Of a DNA stretch of 64,000 bases, positions 27,624 through 37,448 are shown piece after piece. A program made the translations under genes and the position numbers. The DNA is from Brettanomyces bruxellensis (taxonomy: Eukaryota > Ascomycota > Pichiomycetes > Pichiales > Pichiaceae), in assembly GCF_011074885.1 (NCBI RefSeq), contig NC_054689.1, forward strand, positions 992,001 to 1,056,000, given 5' to 3'. How positions within the stretch are numbered: the stretch's first letter is position 1; each line of letters starts with the position of its first letter. The notes below the pieces were generated by a model, which saw nothing but the letters and a program-made list of their open reading frames with translations, did no database searches and had not been told where the DNA came from.

Positions 27624-29399
27624 ATGATTATCAGATTTAGGAGCAAAGATGGTGTTTTTAGAGTTTCAGCAGAGCCCTCCACAAAGTTTGGAGATCTTAT
27701 ACAACAAGTTTGTCCCAAATTGTCATCAAGTGTCAACTTGGATACAATCAAAGTCTCATCTGATCCAAGACATACGGATGAAATAAGTGCAAGTGCGTAT
27801 CATGATAAGACCGCTGCAGATTTGGGGTTGGAGAATGGTGCAATGTTGTTTCTTACGTATGCAAACACAACTGCTGGATCAGGCCATGGTGTTCCATCCA
27901 CTCCATTCTCAAAAGTCGCAGGTACCGGAACAAGCATCAGTGGCAAATCTGATAATACTTCCATGAAAACAGTCCCAATCAATTCTACGAGAACTGTTAG
28001 CAAGCAACTAGAGATAGATGACGAATTGGATAAGGATAAAGGCTTGATAAAAAGGAAAAAGACACAATTGTGTCGTCATAACGATAGGGGAATGTGCGAG
28101 TATTGCTCCCCACTTCCACCCTGGGATAAATCATATCAACAGGAACATAATATTAAGCACATCTCTTTCCATGCATATGTGGACGAGATGAATGCGCAAA
28201 TCAATAAAGAAGAATCATTATCATCGTACATCACACCTCTACACGACTCGAACTTTGAAATTGATAGGCATTGCACGAATGGCCATGAACCCTGGCCAAA
28301 GGGAATATGTTCTAAGTGTCAGCCCTCAGCAATTTCTTTGCAGATCCAGAAATTCCGGATGGTTGATCATGTCGAATTTCAAGATAGTGAAATTGTGAAC
28401 AACTTTATAAATGCCTGGCGTCTTTCTGGAATGCAGCGTATTGGCTTGATGTTCGGTTCGTATGCAAGATATGACAAAGTTCCTTTGGGAATAAAAGCTA
28501 AAGTTCAAACTATTTATGAACTTCCACAAGTGGATAGAGAAGATGGTGTTATGCTACAGAAATGGGATGATGAGGATAAAGTATTGAAACTAGCCAGTGA
28601 ATTAAATTTGGTTCCTGTTGGTATTATCTTCACAGACCTAATGGATGCCGGAAAAGGTGACGGCTCGGTTATATGCAAAAGACATAAATCGTCTTTCTTT
28701 CTTTCGTCGTTAGAACTAATATTTGCCGTCAAATGGCAGCTTAAGTTCCCAAACATATGCCATTGGTCTTCATCTGGAAAGTTCTCGTCAAAGTTCGTTA
28801 CATGTGTGATATCCGGAAATCCAAGTGGCGAAATAGACATGGAAGCTTATCAGGCTTCTGAGAGTGCTGAGGGTTTAGTGAAAGCAGATCTCATCTCGCC
28901 ATCGACACATCCTAGTCAGGTGTTTGTTAATGAGCAGAATGATAAGCGTTATGTTCCCGACATTATGTACAACATGGTGAACGAATATGGACTAGAAGTG
29001 AAAAAGAATGGTAAGCCAACTTTCCCTGTGGAATATTTGTTGGTTTCATTGACTCATGGATTCCCTGAAAAGTCTTCACCATTCTTCAAAGACACAGAAA
29101 AGTTCCCTATCGAGAATCGTAATTATATCGATGAAGTTCCTACAATGTCAGATATTAAGGAGCATTTCAATATTCCAAACGATCCTGCCGTGTTCATTTC
29201 CAGACTTAGCAATTTCCATCTTCTCAATTACATTCTTGATAATTTGCAGGTTCTTGGAGCAAAGGACAGAGAGTTGATCTTGAAAATTGTGAAAGAACTA
29301 GGAGATGGAGAGTCCGAAAAAAGTAAAACCGATGCCTTTGCTTTGCTAGAATCCCCAGGTTGGAAATCTTTAAAGATGATTGTCGATATGGGTTATTAA
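27624..29399 (+). CDS. NPL4: Cdc48 cofactor Npl4
   Basis: The protein is 591 aa (S. cerevisiae Npl4 has 580). The N-terminal ubiquitin-like (UBX-like) fold begins MIIRFRSKDGVFRVSAEPST and includes DLGLENGAMLFLTY. The zf-NPL4 region starts at about residue 148 (CRHNDRGMCEYCSPLPPWD) and has a second HCTNGHEPWPKGICSKCQP knuckle. The MPN-like NPL4 domain follows (QRIGLMFGSYARYDKVPLGI, VGIIFTDLMDAGKGDGSV). It ends in the helical C-terminal domain (SPGWKSLKMIVDMGY). With Ufd1 it recruits ubiquitylated substrates to the Cdc48 unfoldase in ER-associated degradation and other extraction reactions. Confidence 0.96.
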   Translation: MIIRFRSKDGVFRVSAEPSTKFGDLIQQVCPKLSSSVNLDTIKVSSDPRHTDEISASAYHDKTAADLGLENGAMLFLTYANTTAGSGHGVPSTPFSKVAGTGTSISGKSDNTSMKTVPINSTRTVSKQLEIDDELDKDKGLIKRKKTQLCRHNDRGMCEYCSPLPPWDKSYQQEHNIKHISFHAYVDEMNAQINKEESLSSYITPLHDSNFEIDRHCTNGHEPWPKGICSKCQPSAISLQIQKFRMVDHVEFQDSEIVNNFINAWRLSGMQRIGLMFGSYARYDKVPLGIKAKVQTIYELPQVDREDGVMLQKWDDEDKVLKLASELNLVPVGIIFTDLMDAGKGDGSVICKRHKSSFFLSSLELIFAVKWQLKFPNICHWSSSGKFSSKFVTCVISGNPSGEIDMEAYQASESAEGLVKADLISPSTHPSQVFVNEQNDKRYVPDIMYNMVNEYGLEVKKNGKPTFPVEYLLVSLTHGFPEKSSPFFKDTEKFPIENRNYIDEVPTMSDIKEHFNIPNDPAVFISRLSNFHLLNYILDNLQVLGAKDRELILKIVKELGDGESEKSKTDAFALLESPGWKSLKMIVDMGY

Positions 29400-29710
29400 T
29401 TAAATGAATGTATGAATTAATACGAAACTGTTGTTTATACATCTATATACATATACTCTGATGTCGAAAAAGACGTACTGATGATTTATAAATCTATTGC
29501 ACTAAAATATACATATGCGCGGTTTACTCCGCCGAATTGCCAGATTTGGATAATGGACCCCTGGATCTTGTACATGAAGGAAAAGTTTGAAAAAAAAATT
29601 TATTTCCATTTGACACAGTACTTTCTTTATCCTATTTGTTCACTTACTTGCTTTAATGGTTAAAACGTGATTTTATTTCCAGAATAAGAATCCTTGTAAA
29701 TTAGAGTAAT
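29400..29710. promoter_or_regulatory. NPL4 3' region and transporter promoter
   Basis: A 311-bp region with a zinc-cluster-type inverted repeat CGG-N6-CCG (29520-29531), 180 bp before the transporter ATG. There are several short upstream ATGs in the leader. No other element is seen. Confidence 0.4.
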
Positions 29711-31132
29711 ATGGATGAAAAGTCAAGCGCGGGCAAGAAGACTCAGGGGACTTCTACATTTACTCTAGAGGAGGCATGTGATGTCGAAAAAAATATTGGA
29801 AGACAGAGATCGGATCTTTCTGAGATGCATACACCCTTGTTACGAATAAAAACGGGGCGATCGTATAATGCATTTGCACATGAGGATGCGGATCTGTTCC
29901 CAGATGGTGGTTGGAGAGCATGGATTGTCGTTCTTGGATCCGCTATTGGGTTAATGACAGTTTTTGGTGTGATGCAGACAATAAGCAGTATACAGGTGTA
30001 TATTCAAAAAAATATGCTTAAGGATGTGAAGATTTCCTCAACATCTTGGATATTCTCGGTGTATATGTTTTGCAACTTGAGTGTTGGAATTATTGCAGGC
30101 CCTCTATTTGACTTGTACGGTATCAAGCGTGTTCTTATTCCAGGAATTCTGTTAAACTGTGGTGGTCTTTACGGCACGGCCTTTTGCTCGAAGCTTTCAC
30201 ATTTTATCATCAGTTTCGGACTCGCGAGTGGAATCGGGTCTGGTTTGATGATGAACCCTTTAATGTCTGTAATAAGTCACTGGTTTCTAAAGAAAAGAGG
30301 GCTTGCTAATGGTTTTGCACAAGCTGGTTCTGTGGCAGGTATATTTTTCCCAATGATGTTGAGATCTCTTTATCCTAAGTTGGGTTATTCCAAGACCATG
30401 TGTATCTTGGCGTCCGTTTGTGTGGCTCTGTGTTTAATAAGTTTTTGTCTTGTCAAAGATCGTCGTTTCGTAATTGCAGACCAGGAGAAAATTAAGGAAA
30501 GGTCGCTATGGCAAAACATTATGGCAGTTTTGGACTTTCGTTCTTTTAAAGAAAAGCCATTTGCTTTGTTGGTTGGAGGCTTGTTTTTTAATGAATTTTC
30601 GTTGCTATTGGTAATAACCTACATTGGTACATATGCGGAAACTAGAGGCATGTCCGAATCTGATGCGTATGTTCTTGTTGCCGTTATGAATTCGGCTGGA
30701 GTTGTAGGCAAGGTTGTTCCAAACTACTTTAGTGATATTATTGGCAGATTCAACGTTCTAGTTTTGATCTCGTTGTCTATGGCACTTTCGATATTTGTCT
30801 TGTGGCTACCATATTATAACAACGTGGCCTTATACATATTTACATGTGTTTACGGGTTTGGTTATGCAGGATCGTATTCCATGACGCCTGTTACGATCTC
30901 ACAGATATCCTTAACTAGACAATTTGGCTCTAGGTATGCCACTGCGTACTTCATAGTTGCTTTTGGAAATTTAATCTCCATGCCTATTGGCTCCCAGTTC
31001 ATTAATGCACAAACTGTGCACAACTATAATAATATGATCATCTTTGCTGGTTGCACGACTCTTGTGGCAACAACATTTTTTATTTTGTCCAGAACTGCAA
31101 TAGTGGGAAAACGACTTATAAAATTCGTGTGA
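29711..31132 (+). CDS. MFS transporter, monocarboxylate-permease-like (MCH family)
   Basis: The protein is 473 aa with a cytosolic N-terminus of ~65 residues and about 12 membrane segments. The family hallmark DGGWRAWIVVLGSAIGLM opens the first span. Other MCT-type blocks are GPLFDLYGIKRVLIPG, the loop WFLKKRGLANGFAQAGSVAG and GKVVPNYFSDIIGRFNVL. The yeast relatives are Mch1-5 and Esbp6. These resemble mammalian monocarboxylate carriers, but Mch5 is a riboflavin transporter and the rest have unclear substrates. I do not assign one member or a substrate. It probably acts at the plasma or vacuolar membrane. Confidence 0.88.
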   Translation: MDEKSSAGKKTQGTSTFTLEEACDVEKNIGRQRSDLSEMHTPLLRIKTGRSYNAFAHEDADLFPDGGWRAWIVVLGSAIGLMTVFGVMQTISSIQVYIQKNMLKDVKISSTSWIFSVYMFCNLSVGIIAGPLFDLYGIKRVLIPGILLNCGGLYGTAFCSKLSHFIISFGLASGIGSGLMMNPLMSVISHWFLKKRGLANGFAQAGSVAGIFFPMMLRSLYPKLGYSKTMCILASVCVALCLISFCLVKDRRFVIADQEKIKERSLWQNIMAVLDFRSFKEKPFALLVGGLFFNEFSLLLVITYIGTYAETRGMSESDAYVLVAVMNSAGVVGKVVPNYFSDIIGRFNVLVLISLSMALSIFVLWLPYYNNVALYIFTCVYGFGYAGSYSMTPVTISQISLTRQFGSRYATAYFIVAFGNLISMPIGSQFINAQTVHNYNNMIIFAGCTTLVATTFFILSRTAIVGKRLIKFV

Positions 31133-31556
31133 GGGGTTGACAGGTTGAAATTGTCATTAAAATGACATCATTATTGTATTCTGTATAACTTTGCCTTTGA
31201 TATTTAAATTAAAACATGTACAACTGAAACGTTGATATATATGTATTTAATATGACCTCATCATCTTCAAATTTATCTGTGACACAAAGTATGGCTTGTA
31301 TGTGGCGTCATGATTAAATAGCTTGCCGTTTCAAGCCAGGGATATTGTGGGGAGGTGACAATTATTGCTTCTCCACATTTCTCAATCCTCTAGATTGCTA
31401 TTTTTTTGACCATAATTCGAACCTCAAAACTCTTACACTGGACTTGGTCAAGGGTATAAGTACCACCATATTCTGCCCTTTCGAAGAAGTTATATCAGTG
31501 TAAAAAGTTAATTATTCCGTTTAGTATCTAATAAGGTAAGCAATTAATCATAAAAC
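31133..31556. promoter_or_regulatory. Upstream region of HSP12-like gene
   Basis: A 424-bp region. A TATA-like TATAAG occurs at about 31455-31460, 100 bp before the ATG. One AGGGG stress-element core overlaps the end of the transporter gene (31132-31136). No clear heat-shock element is seen. Confidence 0.4.
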
Positions 31557-31751
31557 ATGTCTGATTCAGGAAGAAAAAATTTTGGTGACAAGATCTCAGA
31601 AGGCATCCAGCCAGATAGTGACAAGAGTAACGTGCAGAAAGTGAAGGAAGGTGTTACTGATACTGCTGACAAGCTTGCTGGTAAGACTCAAAGAGAGGAA
31701 GACAAGGGTTTGTTCCAGAAGATTTCTGATACCCTAGGCGGCAAGAAGTGA
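31557..31751 (+). CDS. Short Hsp12/Hsp9-family stress protein
   Basis: The protein is 64 aa. The N-terminus MSDSGRKNFGDKISEGIQPD matches the Hsp12 family signature (S. cerevisiae MSDAGRKGFGEKASEALKPD). It continues with VKEGVTDTADKLAGKTQREEDKG, again like Hsp12. The S. cerevisiae protein has 109 aa; here the frame stops right after the first Gly/Lys-rich segment (LGGKK). The second half of the usual protein is absent, and the sequence downstream does not resume it in any frame I can see. Hsp12 is a small hydrophilic, membrane-associating stress protein. The gene lies between a transporter and an unrecognised membrane protein, with no hint of co-function. Confidence 0.85.
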   Translation: MSDSGRKNFGDKISEGIQPDSDKSNVQKVKEGVTDTADKLAGKTQREEDKGLFQKISDTLGGKK

Positions 31752-32459
31752 AAACATTTATGATGTTTAATGATTGACATATCACTTTTATTTTAACATT
31801 TATGTTCTTGATTAATATAAAATGTACTTTTTCTTTTCATTATTTTTGGAGTAAAACAGAGTAGCGATTTAACGGCATGGATGTGACACGTAATATTAGA
31901 GAGCACAGAGGTTTCGATGGCTGGTTTGCTTCACATTAGAAAAAGCTATCAATCATTGAAAGCCTGATTAGTTTTCTTTGATTTCGAATGATTTGAATTA
32001 TATTATAAGTTAAGTAGTTGTTTGTCGAATTACATCACAAACTTTAAATTTTCCCGTGAAACATTTTTTTATGAACACTTACATGTGTCTTTTTAAGAGT
32101 CGATTTTTGTTATCGCTGTAAGTGGTTGATTTATGACATCTTTGCAATAAATCATTGGGAAATAATAACAATTAGTGTAACGAATCAGAGCATGTTATCT
32201 CATTAAATATGTCTCGAGGAGTGGGATGATCCTTAAATACCCATTATAGAAGGCTAAAAAGGCTGTCGCGGAATGCACAAAAAAAGAAGTTTCTAAGAAA
32301 CCAGCCCCCCAATTTTGCACCGAGATACAAGAAGATCAATAAATTATAAAAGTTAATTGATTTCCTTTAAATTTCAACGGTTTTGATCCACATCTTTAAA
32401 ATCAAATACCTAATCAATGCTAGGAACATAGAGCACAGACATATACAAGAGCACTAAAA
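31752..32459. other. Intergenic region, no gene seen
   Basis: 708 bp, AT-rich, between the Hsp12-like gene and the next plus-strand gene. No ORF, RNA gene or repeat is recognised. Confidence 0.4.
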
Positions 32460-34022
32460 ATGAGTGTGGAAGCAGACCCGACTGTGGTGAGGTTAAACAC
32501 TTCGGAAACAAGTAACAATTCCAAAGAAGGACTTAAGCGGCTCAACTTTCTAAAGCGATACAAGGCACTGAAAATTAGGAAGCATGGTACAAATAAAACA
32601 AAACCTGGAGAGAGCGAAAAGAACCCTATAGTCATTGAAGAAAAGCCAGAAAAGGATAATGCGGTACCTGTTTCCAATAATTCCCTTGCTAAGTGGTATC
32701 AATCGTTTATGGCTGACAATGCCGAAGAAAAATCAGATGAGGCCGGAAACCAGGAGAAAAAAGATGTATTTCAGAATAAATACAAGGATCAATATATCCA
32801 AAGTGATGGGGATGAAATTGGAACAGAGGAGGATGATCCAGAACAATATTATACATTTACTGCAGACGTTGCAAAGCCAAAGCCAAAAGTAACATACGAG
32901 AGTGCAGACCAGAAGCTATTCGAAAGGCCACGAACAAACAAGTTTGTTCAATTTTTTCTGACACCAGCTGAAAAAATGAAGATAGCCGATGGACTCAAGA
33001 AAATGGTCGGTGTCAAGGATAGTGGTAAACACATGGATTTAGATTTGTTCGATACAGACATTCAGTCGATGCCAATGGTCAACTCTTTCTCAAGAAGTAA
33101 TGGTCAGTGGGGGCTGAATGAAAATGAAGAGGGAGAAGAAGATACAATTTATTATAAGGGGAGTATATCAAAAGATAGCGTTAATGACACCGATATGGGA
33201 CATTTCTCTAAGGCCACGATCGATGAAAACCAACAGCCAATACGGCATGTCCAAAGACGAAGTGAGCGGGTGATGAAGCCAAATGGGGAAATGAGGGAGG
33301 TAGTGCAAGAGGAGTTTATAGAGAGAACTGAAAAGAGAAGACGAAATAGAGCTTTTGCAGAAGGACCTTCATCGTTCGGGTCAGATTTAGCAGAGTTGTA
33401 CAAAAACAAACGAATACCGGCACCTCACAATTCATTATTCAAAAGACGAATGAAGGATTTCCAGTATTACACAAATGGGGTTGACATTCCAGGATATAAG
33501 CGGTCATCAATGCTTAATAATGGGCATTCTTCGGATTCATCATCCTTTATTAACAGGGCTTTACCCAGCATTCCTCCTCCTCGAGCAAGGGCTAGCAGAA
33601 GAGGAAGCACACAGTTGGCATTGCATCCTAAATCTCGCAGTGTGAGAGGGTCAAATCAAAGAATGGCTTTTGGAAGTGAACCAACTCACGTTAATGCAGA
33701 TCTTGGCATGCTGAAAGGTAAAATCATAGGGATACTTCACACAAATTACGATGCCAACATATTAGAATTTCATGCAAATGTGCGGAAATTGCTTTCGATG
33801 ATTCCTATAATATCGTACATCGAGCCGTTTCTGGCAGTATTAGAAGTCGCAATTCCTAAAAGCAACAACACAGAGTTCACAAATCCCGCTGCTTTACTCA
33901 TAGCGGTGATTGATGGAATAATTTCACTACTTGCGATGTATTGGGGTATTAAGCTCTACATTGTGATTGCCCGTCTTTTCAAAAGTGTTCTCTGGGTACT
34001 GGTGAAGATTGGGATAATATAA
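32460..34022 (+). CDS. Unrecognised protein with hydrophobic C-terminal region
   Basis: The protein is 520 aa and I do not recognise its family. Residues 1-400 are highly charged and low in hydrophobics, with clusters of Lys/Glu, an acidic patch (GDEIGTEEDDPEQYY ~115-130) and a basic RRSERVMKPNGEMRE region near 265. A basic Ser/Arg segment follows (PRARASRRGSTQLA ~375). The last ~90 residues change character: a helix KLLSMIPIISYIEPFLAVLEVAI (~437-462), then two predicted membrane segments (~477-497 and ~499-518) ending at the C-terminus. The layout suggests a protein held to a membrane by its C-terminal end with a long disordered cytosolic domain. The organelle is unknown. The intact frame and amino-acid composition support a real gene. 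Confidence 0.8.
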   Translation: MSVEADPTVVRLNTSETSNNSKEGLKRLNFLKRYKALKIRKHGTNKTKPGESEKNPIVIEEKPEKDNAVPVSNNSLAKWYQSFMADNAEEKSDEAGNQEKKDVFQNKYKDQYIQSDGDEIGTEEDDPEQYYTFTADVAKPKPKVTYESADQKLFERPRTNKFVQFFLTPAEKMKIADGLKKMVGVKDSGKHMDLDLFDTDIQSMPMVNSFSRSNGQWGLNENEEGEEDTIYYKGSISKDSVNDTDMGHFSKATIDENQQPIRHVQRRSERVMKPNGEMREVVQEEFIERTEKRRRNRAFAEGPSSFGSDLAELYKNKRIPAPHNSLFKRRMKDFQYYTNGVDIPGYKRSSMLNNGHSSDSSSFINRALPSIPPPRARASRRGSTQLALHPKSRSVRGSNQRMAFGSEPTHVNADLGMLKGKIIGILHTNYDANILEFHANVRKLLSMIPIISYIEPFLAVLEVAIPKSNNTEFTNPAALLIAVIDGIISLLAMYWGIKLYIVIARLFKSVLWVLVKIGII

Positions 34023-34400
34023 ATTGGATCAAAATATAGAGGACCGGATGAATTTATTTAAATTAGGCTATTAAGCATTGCTTCAGCAGTATGTGTAGAC
34101 TTTACAAGTAGCAACATATATCAGACAATATTTATTAAAAGATGCTTCGAAAGGAGCGTATGAAGACGACAAGTTAACGGTGGTAATAGAATCCGCTTTA
34201 TGCCACACCTCAAAACAGCAGACAGAAGCTGATCAGAAAAGAGGATAAAAGAAAAAAAAAGTCACTGAAACAGAAAAGAAAAAAAGACTAAACGACCAAA
34301 TGCTCCCAAACCCAAGATAACTTATCCTACAAGATGCAAACGTGATAGAAAAATTGACAAAAAAAGAAAGAAAAGGAAAGTTAGCAAACTACTCAAGGTC
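34023..34400. other. Convergent 3' intergenic region
   Basis: 378 bp between the unrecognised gene and PRB1, A-rich towards PRB1 (34245-34380). No gene or clear hairpin is seen. Confidence 0.4.
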
Positions 34401-36047
34401 TCAGTTGCCCGAAATCAACTTCTTGACTGAAGAAACCTTGTCGATCATTCCTTCAAGAACATCCTTGGCGTAGGACAACTCCTCCTCAATCGAACTGTCG
34501 ACAATCTTTGCAGTTCTTGCAGAATCGGCATCCTCGGCTGTAGAGTCCAGCTCTGCAATCTCGCTTGAGTTCCAGAAGCTCTTGAGGTCTTTTCCAGCAC
34601 CGTTGAAGACAAGAACGTTAGGTGTGTCTTCAGGAATGTCGCTTAAGGCACCGACGGTACCGAAGTCGATCAAATCCTGCTTCAACTCATCCGGAGTCAC
34701 AATACCGGACTTGAACACAGATGTGTCTTCAGGCTGGAGAGACAAGAAGTATGTGAGCAAACCACAGACATGTGGAGAAGCCATAGAGGTTCCAGATAGA
34801 ACGGCAGTTGCACTATCAGAACCAGTGTAGGTGGACAAGATATTCAACCCAGGAGCAAAGATATCAACACACTTGCCGTAATTCGAGAAGTATGCTCTTG
34901 AATCCGACAAAGTAGATGCACCAACTGTGACTGGACCAGTGGCGGCTGCAGGAGAGGAACCACAGGCATCGCTGTTGTCGTTACCGGCGGCAACTGCAAA
35001 GTGGATTCCAGCCTTAACTGCTGCATTGACAGCCATGTCCAACGAAGGAGACTTACCACCACCCAAAGACATGTTGGCAGTAGAGCCCTTAAAGTTCTTC
35101 TTGGCGGCCTTAGCCTCCTTGATGTGAGAGTTTGCGGCAAACTCGACACCCTTGATGACGTCAGACATGGTACCCGAACCGTTGGATCCCAAGACCTTGA
35201 CGGCAACAAGTTTGGCATTCTTCGAAATGCCGTAAGTCTTAGAAGCGATAGTTCCGGCACAGTGAGTACCGTGTCCATTTCCATCGTCATCAACGTCATC
35301 GGTAGGGATTGTGGCACCCCAGACGGCTCTGCCTTCGAATTCCTGGTGGGTCACGTGGATTCCAGTGTCAATAACATATGCAGTGACACCTTCCCCGGCA
35401 GTGCCATCAAAAACGTACTGGTTGAAGTTGGCAAGCCCTAATTTTTCTCTGTGAGAGATTCTCGAAAGTCCCCATGGGGCACCAATCTGGTTTTGTGCCT
35501 TTAATGCATGGACGGTGGAATCAACCTCAACCGAGGCAACATCCGGATGTCTTCTCAACATATCAACGACTTCAGGAGTGAAGTATCCGCTGTAACCCTT
35601 TAAAAAGTCACTGTCGTAAATATGCTTGATTCCACCTTTAGTGTTCTCGAAGCCGGCTGCAGAAACAATCGAAGAGAACTCTGCTTGTGCAGAAGAGTCT
35701 AATTTAGCCAACGACTGGATCTGGGCATCCTGAACCCACAATCTTTGGAAGTCAAACGACTCCTTAGAAACATTGTCCTTCAACAGAACAATGAATCCTC
35801 CGGCAATTGGCTCCTCTCTCTGAATCAGAGGCAGAGCATCCTCCTTAGCCAAAAACTCGACGCTTTGGCCTTTGAACGATGAAACCGAGGGCGAAACCTC
35901 TTTACCAACCTTCTTTGTTTTCCCCTCATTCTGTGGAACAAGGGAGAACTCGGTAGGCAAATCCTTAAACGAGGCTGGAATGACTAAAGCGTCAACAGCG
36001 GCCAAAGATATGACAAGTGAGATAAGAACAGAATTTGAGAGCTTCAT
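34401..36047 (-). CDS. PRB1: Vacuolar proteinase B (cerevisin, subtilase)
   Basis: The protein is 548 aa, a preproenzyme. A signal peptide covers about residues 1-20. The I9 propeptide inhibitor domain contains FIVLLKDNVSKESF (~85-98) and GYSGYFTPEVVDMLRRHPDV. The mature subtilase starts near 185-190 (QIGAPWGLSRISHRE). The catalytic triad is D227 (AYVIDTGIHVTH), H259 (DGNGHGTHCAGTI) and S421 (LSGTSMASPHV), with oxyanion N356. Prb1 is a vacuolar endopeptidase that processes other vacuolar hydrolases, including carboxypeptidase Y (encoded 11 kb away). The C-terminal ~80 residues resemble the post-domain cleaved during maturation. Confidence 0.96.
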   Translation of the reverse strand: MKLSNSVLISLVISLAAVDALVIPASFKDLPTEFSLVPQNEGKTKKVGKEVSPSVSSFKGQSVEFLAKEDALPLIQREEPIAGGFIVLLKDNVSKESFDFQRLWVQDAQIQSLAKLDSSAQAEFSSIVSAAGFENTKGGIKHIYDSDFLKGYSGYFTPEVVDMLRRHPDVASVEVDSTVHALKAQNQIGAPWGLSRISHREKLGLANFNQYVFDGTAGEGVTAYVIDTGIHVTHQEFEGRAVWGATIPTDDVDDDGNGHGTHCAGTIASKTYGISKNAKLVAVKVLGSNGSGTMSDVIKGVEFAANSHIKEAKAAKKNFKGSTANMSLGGGKSPSLDMAVNAAVKAGIHFAVAAGNDNSDACGSSPAAATGPVTVGASTLSDSRAYFSNYGKCVDIFAPGLNILSTYTGSDSATAVLSGTSMASPHVCGLLTYFLSLQPEDTSVFKSGIVTPDELKQDLIDFGTVGALSDIPEDTPNVLVFNGAGKDLKSFWNSSEIAELDSTAEDADSARTAKIVDSSIEEELSYAKDVLEGMIDKVSSVKKLISGN

Positions 36048-37448
36048 GATTATAAAAGCAACTCTAGGAGTACTATAAAAATGTTTGAAAGTGTTAATGG
36101 ATTGCTCTATGCCTGCAATTGTTCTATAACTTTATAGAGGCAAGTATGAGCGGTGATGTACAGAATAGTAGAAAAGTAAGAAAGAACTAAATGATGGAAG
36201 GGAGGAAGGAATGAGGATGTAGAAATGTACAATTGAGATAAATAGATAAATGACTAGATAAAAAAATTATTTATCTAAAAAAAAAAATGTGAATGTGGGA
36301 GCAAACAGATTCTGTGTTAATATAAAAATCAGATAAATTGAATAAAATAAAACTGTAGCCCAATAGTCGCAAAGTGATAAGAAGGCGGACCAGAATGCAA
36401 ACCTATATAGTCCAAAAAAAAAAAATTGGGGAGGAAAATATTGGACAATAGAACGATAAAAAAAAGCTTGGATACAATACGCGTACATTAAGATGAGGAA
36501 TGATAGGGGGGCAAATATGACTAACGGAACAAAGCAAATAATTAAAACTTTACTATGTAAACTACTATTGTTCACTGTACAGACTTACGAATCAAATGCT
36601 ACATAAATGTGCGCTCCACCCTGAAATAGGCAGTGCCCATCTGATAAATAATCCAATCAGCCACAGAAAGAATCTGAGGAATAAGAGGGGTTGCCACAAT
36701 CTGGTAGAACTATTAAACAATAAGGGGGCTGCCACAGAATGCAAAACCTTGAAAGGAAGGATTTGTATCAAAAATCAAGTCAATACGAATATAACCTAAC
36801 GTTTTGTAGTGGTTCAATATACTTAGACCTTAGAATTCCCGTACAAAGTATACACATATATTAATTGTTTGCACTTAAATGTATGTCGAATATTAGCGCC
36901 GAGTTCAACTGCTACATTTATATTACTTTATGACGATTCATTAATTAATTATTTACAGGATGAAATTAAAGATGCCGAATAAATTAAAACAAACTGCAAA
37001 TCAAGGCATACTTTTATTAGAAAGTCTGCTATGCAGTTATTTCAACCAATATAATTTCTTATCATCTGGCCTAGCCTGCCCAATCGCGTTATCTAGATTT
37101 GTTTCCATCTTCAAATTTCCTGCTTTCATTTCATTTTTGACATTTTTTGTGATTTTTCTTTGAACTTCTTATCAGCGTCAATTTAATTGATGCATTCCCA
37201 ATCAGACATATTGTCTCTTTAAATTTTACTTACATTCGTATCATGCGTAATAACTATGCTATCAATTCCAGAACGTAAAAGGAAACTAGATGCAGAGATT
37301 ATCAATAGCAATTAATTAATTGTTCTGAGATTATATCAAAAGAAGTCCCTTGATGGACTATATTATTATACCAGGAGAAAAATGAATATCAAAACACAGA
37401 AAAGCGAAGAATAAAAGACAACACAATACTAAACCGTAGCATAACTCT
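36048..37448. promoter_or_regulatory. PRB1 upstream region
   Basis: 1.4 kb with no supportable gene. Close to PRB1 is a cluster of four GATAA/TTATC cores within 39 bp (36237-36275), part of which forms the inverted repeat TAGATAAA/TTTATCTA (36255-36277). Further GATAA cores lie near 36331, 36376, 36454 and 36640. An imperfect ~22-bp direct repeat occurs at 36680-36700 and 36719-36740. A 102-codon hydrophobic minus-strand frame (36267-36575) starts at GTG and is T-rich noise. Confidence 0.55.
36237..36277. promoter_or_regulatory. GATAA cluster with 8-bp inverted repeat
   Basis: GATAA at 36237, 36245 and 36257, and TTATC at 36271, lie 190-230 bp upstream of the PRB1 ATG. GATAA is the core bound by the GATA factors of nitrogen catabolite repression (Gln3/Gat1). 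Such control would suit a vacuolar protease; this is inference from motif and position. Confidence 0.55.

Noticed and set aside
36267..36575. 102-codon minus-strand hydrophobic ORF upstream of PRB1
   Set aside because: It begins with GTG, is T-rich, and overlaps the GATAA promoter cluster.
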